DNA from: CBDFKU01 sp965248975
GTDB lineage: Bacteria > Chloroflexota > Dehalococcoidia > Lucifugimonadales > JAGWBF01
DNA length: 64,000 nucleotides
Assembly (NCBI GenBank): GCA_965248975.1
Contig: CBDFKU010000011.1
Span: forward strand, 62,001-126,000
Direction: 5' to 3'
The translations under genes were made by a program, and so were the position numbers. Shown one piece after another: positions 1-7,200 of the stretch (positions are counted from its first letter, which is position 1; each line of letters starts with the position of its first letter). The notes beneath the pieces were generated by a model. That model saw nothing but the letters and a program-made list of their open reading frames with translations. It ran no database searches and was not told where the DNA came from.

Positions 1-590
1 TAGACCTCACGGCTCGTCCCTTCGAGAGCCGGAGGTACGTTAGCGGTAACTCCGGCCACAACGCCGTCGGCGTCTATCCACACCATGTCCAGAGGAATCT
101 CCATTCCCCTCATCCCGAAGCGGGGGAGTCCCTCCACTTCGTAGATGAACAGCATCCCCTCTCTGTCGCCCAGGTGTTCTCTGCCCATCAGGCCTGTAGC
201 TCGCTGCCCTCGCGTAACGGCCAGCTCCACATCGAAGATGGCTCCTTCAAACACTACCTGCTGGCTCTGGTATCGAGGGACGGTGAGAATAGGCGTGGGA
301 GGTGGAGCAACCGTGGGCAGCGATGTGGGGATCGGTGTAGCTGTGGGAGTGAACGTCCGGGTAGGTGTAGCTATGGGAACTGGGGTCCGGGTCGGTGTAG
401 CCATAGGAGTGGACGTTTGGGTAGGTGTAGCTGTGGGCTGAGAGGCAGGTGTATGCGTAGTTGTCTGTTCTGGGGGCACAATGGCCGTGGGCGTCGGGGA
501 AAGAGTTGGCGTTGCGGTCGGCGTCGTGCACCCCATGGCAAACAGTGTACCCAAACCGAAGACGATAGACCAACGAAGCACGGCTCGCAT
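1..590 (-). CDS. DUF192-domain lipoprotein, 3' end outside the window
   Basis: Reading from the ATG at 590 gives a short hydrophobic leader ending LFAMGC, a lipobox with Cys21, so the product should be a lipid-anchored exported protein. Residues of about 22-95 are a Pro/Thr linker made of ATPT-like repeats, and then a DUF192 domain begins: VELAVTRGQRATGLMGR, GMLFIYEVEG and PLDMVWIDADGVV are recognisable family motifs. The frame stays open to base 1, so the C-terminus is missing. DUF192 proteins are small, often exported, and of uncertain function. The linker is encoded by 30-bp repeats. The IS630 copy lies just upstream of the gene. Confidence in the domain is high; the function is unknown. 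Confidence 0.8.
   Translation of the reverse strand, partial: MRAVLRWSIVFGLGTLFAMGCTTPTATPTLSPTPTAIVPPEQTTTHTPASQPTATPTQTSTPMATPTRTPVPIATPTRTFTPTATPIPTSLPTVAPPPTPILTVPRYQSQQVVFEGAIFDVELAVTRGQRATGLMGREHLGDREGMLFIYEVEGLPRFGMRGMEIPLDMVWIDADGVVAGVTANVPPALEGTSREV
334..438. repeat. 30-bp imperfect tandem repeat in lipoprotein linker
   Basis: Three full units (334-363, 364-393, 394-423) and a half unit (424-438), each beginning GGTGTAGC on the plus strand, encode 10-residue Pro/Thr repeats of the DUF192 lipoprotein on the minus strand. The period is a multiple of three, so unit gain or loss would change only the length of the linker. Confidence 0.75.
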
Positions 591-792
591 AGTAAGAATC
601 GTAGCAAAATGGCCTAGCGTTGTGAACCCTGAACTTGGCAAGGGCTAACAGCGGGTGAGCCTCCCGAGCCAGCTGTAGGAGAGCTGTGGTCCTCCCCGCG
701 TCACCGTCGCCCGTGATACATCTAACCTCTCGCCTGAGTGGAGCTACTGGATAATCCCGGTACCAAGACAAGGATGACAAGGATGGGTGCTG

Positions 793-1926
793 CTAGTACT
801 CAGTCAACCTGTGATTTGAAGGATATAGCCGATGGAGTTTCGCCCTAGCATCTTGGGTGTTGAAGCGCCAATGGATAGAGGCTCGGGCGGCGTTTTGCTC
901 CCCCTCCAGGGCCTGAATTTCTCGGCGGAGGGCAGCCTCATCGGGGACACGCCTCCTCAGGCAAGATCGGGCCAGGACGCTGAACTCGATCTCCGCCATG
1001 TTGAGCCAACTGCCGTGTTTGGGGGTGTGGTGGAACTCCAGCCGCTTTACGATACGCCGGGCCTCAGGGGCAGGAAAGGCCTCGTACAGGGAAGCCGGGC
1101 GATGAGTGTTCAGGTTATCCAGAACAACTCGCACCACCGGGGCCTCCGGGTAGGCCTCATCCACCAACCAACGCATCTGACGGGCGAAGTCCTGCTGGGT
1201 CCGCCGCTGGGTGATGGCCACGTGTCTCCAGCCCTGCAGCGGCTCGCAGGTCAGGAACAGGTTCCGGGTGCCCTCCCTTCGGTACAAAGTAGTCCTGTCG
1301 CCGCGGCTGTCCCGGCTTCGCTGGGAGGGGCGGCCGTGGCTCGCTCAACAGCTGAGTCGAGGTCTCGTCAAAGCAGACCACCGGCCGCCGGGGGTCATAG
1401 GGCTCGGCATACAGGTCCAGCACATCCTCCATGGCTGCCACAAAGTCGGCGCTCACCTTAGGAATACACCATTCCTTCTTCTGCCACGGCTTAAGAACGT
1501 TTTTTTGAGCCGCTTGCGGATGCCTTCATGGGACATGGAGGGCACCAACCCTAGCTCTACCACTTTCCCGGCCAACAGCCGCAGGGTCCAGTGGTCGTGG
1601 CCCTCCGGCGCGGCGCTGCAGGCCAGGGCGATGAGGTGGGCCTCTCCCTTGTCGTCCAGCTTCCTCCGTGGCCTGGGCCTGGGCCTTTCCAGCAAAGCCC
1701 CCTTCATGCCCTCTTCAGCGAAACGCCGCTTGATGCGGAACACTGTGCCTACGGAGACGTCCAAGGCCTCAGACACCTTGGGAGCCTTCCAACCCTCATC
1801 GCTCTTTAGTAGAATCCTCGCCCGGGTCATCACACGAGCCCGGCTCTTCCCACTTCGAATCAATTGCTGGAGTTGTTCCCGGTCTTCCTGGTCCAAGCGC
1901 ACCCTATACTTTTCCCGTCGTCCCAT
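793..1926 (-). pseudogene. IS630 transposase, copy 1, frameshifted
   Basis: OrfA (ATG at 1926, stop 1453) encodes the N-terminal helix-turn-helix DNA-binding half and ends in RRRNGVFLR. OrfB continues in the -1 frame with the DDE core: first Asp in VVCFDET, second in VVLDNLNTH, Glu in GSWLNMAEIEF. Compared with copy 2, orfB has one extra base near 1287, which puts the first Asp and the rest of the catalytic core in different frames. The copy is therefore probably inactive on its own, though it could be moved in trans by an intact copy. Confidence 0.85.
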
Positions 1927-2021
1927 CACTGCCACCCCTTGGGTAGATTCTGTCTTCCCAAAGGGTAGCAACTTTGAGTGATTTCTTAAATAATTACCAA
2001 CACCGAGTTGACTGAGTACTA
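794..2021 (-). mobile_element. IS630-family element, copy 1
   Basis: The element proper is 796-2019 (1,224 bp) with ends GTACTCAGTCAAC and its inverse, flanked by the duplicated TA dinucleotide expected of IS630/Tc1-mariner elements. Removing it restores the target C-TA-G. It carries the same one-base lesion in orfB as copy 3 (TTTG where copy 2 has GAG), so it should not encode an intact transposase. Confidence 0.93.
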
Positions 2022-2183
2022 GTGGCCTCGATCGTATGTGGGACATGCCGGTGAATTTGAGTCCAAGAAGTCTCCTAATGGAGACTCAAAGGCCTACCTG
2101 AATGCAGCCGCCAGAGGGCTAAGCGTAGTGATAGGCGGAGAAGCGATTGCGGGAATCTTACGCATGATCCCCTTGCCTGCATC

Positions 2184-3320
2184 TTAGAATTTATATAACC
2201 TGGCGGCGTTCCCACCGACAATCTTGGCCTTCTCGTCCTCGGTGCACTCCACCAGAATTCTGCGAGGATCTCCTGACTCCTGGGCCAAGTGCTTTCCGGA
2301 TGGGGATAGTCCGCGCCCCACAAGAGGTTGTCCACTCCTATGATCTCGCGATCCTTTATACCCTTGGAATCCTGTTGGAAGCTCAAGAACACGTTGCGGT
2401 GGAAGAAGTCACTGGGTGCCATGTCGCTCTTGAACCTGTATGGCGTCCATTCCCTAGGCCTCCGGAGGTAAGTGTAGTCGATCCGGTCCAGGAAGTATGG
2501 CACCCAGGCCAGCTCAATTTCGATCGCCCCTATCTGTAGCTTTGGATACCGCTCGAATACTCCGGCGAAGATCATGTCTGCTATGGACACCTTGGTCCAA
2601 TGGTCAATGTTAGACGTGACGCCAGGCCTGACGGTCTCGAGATTCTGAAAGGCGGCGGGACCTGGACGGTTGGTGCCGACGTGAAGGCTTAATGGGATCT
2701 CCATGTCGCTGGCAGCGGCCCAAAGCGGCTCGTACATTGAGTTATCGTAGAGGCCTGCGCCCGAGGATATACGGTTATCATGGCCCCTCGGAACCCAAGC
2801 TTCACACAACGCTCCAGCTCCTTTATCCCCACTTGTACATCGTCGACGTTGATCATGGCAATGCCGCACAGCCTTTTGGGGGCCACGCTGGAGAACTCGG
2901 CAATCCAGTCGTTGTAAGTGGTGACAGGTGGGTGATGAATTCGCTATCCGGTATTCCGTAGAGGAGGAGTCCAACGGTGGGATAGATCATGTCCACGTCT
3001 ACCCCATCTATGTCCATGTCTTTTACATGCTCTTCAGGGATCCAGCCACCGAGCCGTACATTTTCGTAGGTAGTGTCCGCACCTTTGATCGTCAGACTCT
3101 CGGGGTTTTCAAACCTCACTTCTGTCTAGGTAGCTGAGAAGGCACTGCAGACCTTGTTACCATCGCAGTGCCACCAGTCGCTCCCGTCATCAGCGCGAAT
3201 CACCTGCGGCGCCCTCTGCTTGAATTTGCGGTCTACCCGGTCTTGCCACAGGTCTACCGGCTCCATGACGTGATCATCCGACGATATGATCCTGTGTTTG
3301 ATTCTCGTGGAAGTGGCCAT
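2184..3320 (-). pseudogene. amidohydrolase family 2 (COG2159-like) remnant
   Basis: Fragments in three frames read consecutively along a metal-dependent amidohydrolase: ISSDDHVMEP with the N-terminal metal motif (from ATG 3320), then MDIDGVDVDMIYPTVGLLLYG, then GIKELERCVKLGFRGAMI, then MEIPLSLHVGTNRPG, LLWGADYPHPESTWP, and finally CTEDEKAKIVGGNAARLYKF before a TAA at 2184. At least four frame changes (near 3120, 2900, 2750 and 2270) are needed to read it through. In SAR202-type bacteria such genes often sit beside F420-dependent oxidoreductases, as here. It is clearly broken unless the frame changes are sequence errors. The next 160 bases downstream to the IS are non-coding. Confidence 0.8.
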
Positions 3321-3624
3321 CCCTAGTCCTCCTGAACTTTGTTTTAATGTTCCCAGTTCGATCCCTATCTAGGTTCCGGTAACTATACTGCGGAAAAAAG
3401 GGTTATCAACGTTTGATTCCGATCATGAACCGCCGCCTGCAGGAACCGACTTGGCACCGGCCCCGTTACAGGAAACCGTAATAGACTACGATAGCGGGTG
3501 TCTGCTAACTGCGACGGAATATCGTCAGGCATCAGCAACCAGTAGTCCCAACCCCTTGGCGGGTCAAGCGAGCTAGACACCATCCCACACCTGGACATCA
3601 AGGGGAAGGAGGGAAGGAGATAAG
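3321..3624. other. intergenic, no gene seen
   Basis: The gap lies between the divergent amidohydrolase remnant and the LLM oxidoreductase. I see no protein family, RNA gene or repeat in it; short open frames on the minus strand match nothing I recognise. Confidence 0.5.
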
Positions 3625-3653
3625 TTGTCCTCAGCCAGGACTCATGCTAATGT
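3625..3653 (+). promoter_or_regulatory. candidate sigma-70-type promoter for LLM oxidoreductase
   Basis: TTGTCC, a 17-base spacer and TAATGT lie 35 bases before the ATG at 3688. The same TTGTCC -35 variant precedes folD. Assigned by eye only. Confidence 0.4.
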
Positions 3654-3687
3654 ATAGCCCGGCGGGAGATGGATTACAGGGAGGAGC

Positions 3688-4683
3688 ATGGAGCGTATAG
3701 GAGTAGGTTTCTCCAGGGGCCTGGCGCCGAAAGAGGTGGTGGAGTGCGTGCGGCTGGCCGAGGAGCTGGGCTACGAGTCGGCCTGGATCGCCGAGGGGCA
3801 CGGCGGGGACCAGTTCTCGATCCTCACGGCCTGCGCCACGGCCACCAGCAGGATCCTCCTGGGCACCAGCATCACCAGCGTCTTTGTCCGAAGCGCGCCC
3901 ACCATCGCCATGGCCGCCGCATGTGTGGACCACTACTCCGACGGCCGGTTCATCCTGGGACTGGGGTCCAGCCACAAGGTCCAGGTGGAGCCGGAGCACG
4001 GCCTCACCTTCGCACAGCCGGTCCAGCGGCTCCGGGAGTACATAGAGATCGTAAGGAGCTTGCTGCGAGATGGAGAGGTGTCCTACCGGGGATCCGTCAT
4101 CAACATCAAGCGATTCGACCTGTGGTTCCAGCCCTTGCGGAAGGAGATCCCGATCTACGTGGCGGCGGTGTTCCCAAAGATGATCCAGATCTGCGGCGAG
4201 ATCGCCCAGGGCACCATCCTGACGTGGTGCACCCCTGAGACCGCCAAGAGCGCTGCGGAGCACGTGGGCGTCGGCGCCAGGAACGCCGGACGGGACCCCG
4301 GGGAGGTAGACGTGACCTCACTCCTGTCGTGCGTGGTATCCGAAGACGCGGAGGACGCCAGGGAGAGGATGCGGGACTCCATCGCCGGGTGGGGCGTCCA
4401 GTTTCCCCGGTACCGCCGTTTGATGGCGGAGGCCGGGTTCCCTGAGGAGATGGAGGCGGTGCACCGGGCGTGGAGAGACGGGGACAGGGAGCGGGCCCGC
4501 AAGCTGGTACCCGCGGGGCTCATCGATCGGATCACCCTGGCGGGCACACCCGAGCATTGTCAGGAGAGGTTACAAGAGTACCGGGAGGCGGGCCTGAACC
4601 TGCCCATCATCTCGGCCCGTATTTCGGGCGACGACGCCATGGGCCAGGCCACGGACGCCATCCGCGCCTGCGCTCCCCGATAG
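3688..4683 (+). CDS. LLM-class F420-dependent oxidoreductase
   Basis: A 331-residue luciferase-like monooxygenase-fold protein, about the usual length of the F420-dependent branch. Visible family features are GLAPKEVVECVRLAEELGYESAWIAE in the first barrel unit (residues 11-36), the SRILLGTSITSVFVRSAP strand (54-71) and GRFILGLGSSH (86-96). It is expected to be a cytoplasmic (beta/alpha)8 enzyme using reduced coenzyme F420 (or FMN) for hydride transfer; the substrate cannot be told from sequence. GGGAGGAGC before the ATG supports the start. The broken amidohydrolase lies divergently upstream. The gene looks intact. Confidence 0.88.
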   Translation: MERIGVGFSRGLAPKEVVECVRLAEELGYESAWIAEGHGGDQFSILTACATATSRILLGTSITSVFVRSAPTIAMAAACVDHYSDGRFILGLGSSHKVQVEPEHGLTFAQPVQRLREYIEIVRSLLRDGEVSYRGSVINIKRFDLWFQPLRKEIPIYVAAVFPKMIQICGEIAQGTILTWCTPETAKSAAEHVGVGARNAGRDPGEVDVTSLLSCVVSEDAEDARERMRDSIAGWGVQFPRYRRLMAEAGFPEEMEAVHRAWRDGDRERARKLVPAGLIDRITLAGTPEHCQERLQEYREAGLNLPIISARISGDDAMGQATDAIRACAPR

Positions 4684-4736
4684 GGCGGGTCACTCTGAAT
4701 ACTTCGTCCACGACGTCGTCGCAATCTATCCTTTTC

Positions 4737-4877
4737 GAAGCTATCGATCTGACCGCCAGCCGACTAGAACGCAAGGACATCATCGCCGAGGATATTCTTG
4801 TTATTCGCCCAGTCCACGGCATATCCGATGAACTTGTTTGCATGGGTGCCGAATTTGCCCTTATGTCCGCCTGTTAG
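4737..4877 (+). pseudogene. possible SAF-domain remnant (sialate-synthase-like C-terminus)
   Basis: The frame ending at TAG 4875-4877 reads AIDLTASRLERKDIIAEDIL followed by VIRPVHGISDEL. This resembles the SAF domain at the C-terminus of NeuB/sialic-acid synthases and related proteins (typical pattern: KKGDIITEDML..RP..GISP). Nothing upstream in the same frame extends it into a synthase barrel, so if real it is a fragment. The similarity is short and judged by eye. Confidence 0.3.
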
Positions 4878-5294
4878 TTAGCTTCGGCCGGTCTGAGCCG
4901 TGGACCGGTGACTTCAACACGCTAGGCCGCCGCCGCAAGCAGCACTTCCAGCCTGTGTTGCAGTATGGTTCATCCCTCCCCCGTCTCCACCGCTAATATC
5001 GTCGTAACTGTGGTATGAGTAAGCCGTATTAGGCTTAGTATGGTTTATATTGTCTCTAACAATGTCTGTAATAGCCAATCAGTGAAGTAAAGCGCCAAAG
5101 CAGCAACCTCGAACTCCCCGTCTAAAATCCACCTAGATAGCCACCTAAAGCTTGTCGTATTGGTCGGACTGGTCAAGGTTAGGTAGTCCGATCTGTGCCA
5201 CTAGCCTCTTCCACGTGTGTGTCGTAAAATACCCGCATGGTCGAGGATGCGGGTGAGAGTTGAGGCGAGATCTACAGAGTCAAGGAGCCTTCAT
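4878..5294. other. AT-richer intergenic stretch, no gene seen
   Basis: About 400 bases between the SAF-like remnant and the split PPOX gene. It is richer in A/T than its surroundings. I find no recognisable gene, RNA or repeat. Confidence 0.4.
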
Positions 5295-5466
5295 ATGTTG
5301 CCTGCCGATGTGCGCGAATTCGTGTCAAGGAATCATCTGTCCACACTTTCGACTTTTCGTCGCAACGGGGCGATCCAGCTCAGTCTAGTACTAGCGGGGC
5401 CGTATCGGGACGGCGTCGCCTTCTCTACACCAGGTGGCAGAGCCAAACATAGGAACCTATCGCGTA

Positions 5467-6834
5467 GAGGTTACGTCAATAGGTGTGTAAACGATATCAG
5501 GCGGCGACCTTCTCAGCCGTTGATTCAATGGCGATTCCATCCGCATACTGTGCACCGAGATAGACGTCTTCGATCAACTCAGGGGCCTTCAGACGCCTGA
5601 AGCGCTGTTCGGCGAGCATCAACATTTTCCAGATCACCGCTATCGCCCGATCGACCCTCTTGTAGCGCTTGGCGGCATCGGTCCGAAGCCTGAGGGCCGC
5701 GAAGGGTGATTCTACCGGGTTCGTCGTGCGAAGGTGCCCCCAGTGCTCCTTTGGGAAGTCATAGAAGGTGACCATGCGGTCCCAGTCCCGCTCCAAGGCC
5801 TCTGAGGCCGCCTCGTAGGAATGGTCGCCGCACCACCTGGTGAACACCGTCCTGAGCCGCTCAGCCTCTGTCCGAGTCGGCGCGTAGGGGATAGTACGCA
5901 GCATGAGCTTGGCCTGGTCCTGTTGTCGCTTTGGAAGCTTGGCGAGCACGTTTACGATCTTGTGGTTCCAGCAGCGTTGCTCTGCCGCCTGCGGATAGAC
6001 GTTGCGCAGAGCTCCCCAGATGCCCAGGTGTCCGTCTCCAACCACCAGCCTCGGGCAGCTCAAGCCCCGGCGCTTGATGTCCCTGAGCACCTCGGACCAG
6101 TTCTCTGTGGACTCCCTGTATCCGGGAACAGCGCTCACCACCACCTTGCTCCCGTCGCTCAGGGCCGCCATCACCACCAGTACCGCCGCCTTCTCCTTCT
6201 CAAGACCAGCCTTGACGTAGACTCCATCCACCCACATGTAGACCACTTCCAGGTCATCGAGGGGCCGGCTGCGCCATTGGGCAAGCTCATCGTTCCACTT
6301 GGACTTCAACCGGGCCACCGTGCTCGCCGATACCGGTGCGTCCTCTCCCAGCAGCCCCCGCAAAGCCAGATCGAAGTCGCCTTCGGATAGACCGTGCAGG
6401 TACAGCTCGGGGATCAACTCAGCAACCTTCCTGGTCCTGTTGACGAACAGCGGCAGCAGCCGGCTCTCGAACTGCTCCTCGGTATCGCGGACTCGCGGCC
6501 GCCTCAGCTGTATCGTTCCCGAACTCAGCGTAAGCCTCCGGGCTCTGCCGTATCCGTTCCGATAGCCGGTATCTGAGTCCGAGTCGGATCTGAGCGCCGA
6601 CTTCGCCCTTCCCAGAAACTCCGTCACCTCCTCCTCCAGCAACTCCTGGATCAGCCTCTGGACCTGGCTTCGCACCCAATCCTCCAACTGCTCCCACTCC
6701 GGCCTTGACTCCGACCTACTCTCAGTGCTTTCCTTCCTCATGGGCGGTCTATCTCCTCTCTTGGGCCTCGAGCCCGTGTTGTTCAGAGAGAGGGTACACC
6801 GCCTGACTGTTTACACACTTTTTGAAGATACCTC
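5467..6834 (-). mobile_element. IS256-family element with 8-bp target duplication
   Basis: Imperfect terminal inverted repeats of 26 bases (about 21 match; both begin GAGGT and contain GTGTGTAAAC) bound a 1,368-bp element. The 8-base sequence ATCGCGTA occurs at 5459-5466 and 6835-6842, directly flanking the ends, as expected for the 8-9 bp duplication of IS256. Excision restores the PPOX reading frame across the junction, which confirms the boundaries. Confidence 0.93.
5497..6741 (-). CDS. IS256-family (mutator-type) transposase
   Basis: A 414-residue protein, usual for the family. The DDE triad can be placed at Asp172 (MWVDGVYV), Asp236 (VVGDGHLGIW) and Glu344 (RTTNPVESPF), with the C/H motif CWNHKIVNVLAKLP near 257-270 typical of IS256. 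The N-terminal acidic segment and the RNGYGRARRLTLSSGTIQL stretch match the DNA-binding region of the group. The frame is intact, so the element may still be mobile. Confidence 0.95.
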   Translation of the reverse strand: MRKESTESRSESRPEWEQLEDWVRSQVQRLIQELLEEEVTEFLGRAKSALRSDSDSDTGYRNGYGRARRLTLSSGTIQLRRPRVRDTEEQFESRLLPLFVNRTRKVAELIPELYLHGLSEGDFDLALRGLLGEDAPVSASTVARLKSKWNDELAQWRSRPLDDLEVVYMWVDGVYVKAGLEKEKAAVLVVMAALSDGSKVVVSAVPGYRESTENWSEVLRDIKRRGLSCPRLVVGDGHLGIWGALRNVYPQAAEQRCWNHKIVNVLAKLPKRQQDQAKLMLRTIPYAPTRTEAERLRTVFTRWCGDHSYEAASEALERDWDRMVTFYDFPKEHWGHLRTTNPVESPFAALRLRTDAAKRYKRVDRAIAVIWKMLMLAEQRFRRLKAPELIEDVYLGAQYADGIAIESTAEKVAA

Positions 6835-7088
6835 ATCGCGTAATCCCAGGTGTTCAATCTTGATCTCTACGCCCGACTGGTTTAGTGGTTACGTTGTAAT
6901 CGAGGGTAAGGTTCAGATAATGGACGAGGACAACACAGACCACCTGCTCTACTCGGTGTCCTACGTGATGTCTATCGAGCCACCGCCGACTCCGAACATC
7001 CTGACTGGGATGAAAACGACCAAACCATGATGAACGAGCATCGCGTTGTCGTAGTCGTCAAACCCGACCACGTCTACGGAACAGTCCT

Positions 7089-7117
7089 TTGATCGATTGA
7101 TCCTAGAGCGCTATAAC
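7089..7117 (+). promoter_or_regulatory. candidate promoter of the cyclase/ATPase gene
   Basis: TTGATC, 17 bases, TATAAC; the ATG follows about 84 bases downstream. It overlaps the last codons of the broken PPOX gene. Confidence 0.45.
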
Positions 7118-7200
7118 ATGCGGATTAATCAAATCCTCGCTCGCCCCGCTTATCTGTGGAATCAATGTGTTTCTGCCGGTATGAGTTTTAAGCCAGCGCT

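Larger units (their letters stand above)
5295..7092 (+). pseudogene. PPOX-class F420-dependent enzyme split by IS256
   Basis: The N-terminal half begins at ATG 5295 (AAGGAG just upstream) and reads MLPADVREFVSRNHLSTLST to KHRNLSR at 5466. Excising 5467-6834 plus one target repeat joins it in frame to NPRCSILIS, WFSGYVVIEGK and MDEDNTD, the C-terminal half of a PPOX-fold split-barrel protein. A second lesion near 6965-6975 shifts the frame; in the other frame YRATADSEHPDWDE and VKPDHVYGTVL finish the protein at TGA 7090-7092. Members of this family bind F420 or flavin. The gene is doubly inactivated. Confidence 0.85.

Noticed and set aside
247..780. Long minus-strand open frame overlapping the lipoprotein, with a GDGDAGRTTALLQLA phrase like a P-loop
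   Set aside because: The frame runs through the repeat-coded linker of the real lipoprotein gene and has a repeat-biased composition (YTYP/HSYT). No nucleotide-binding fold follows the phrase.
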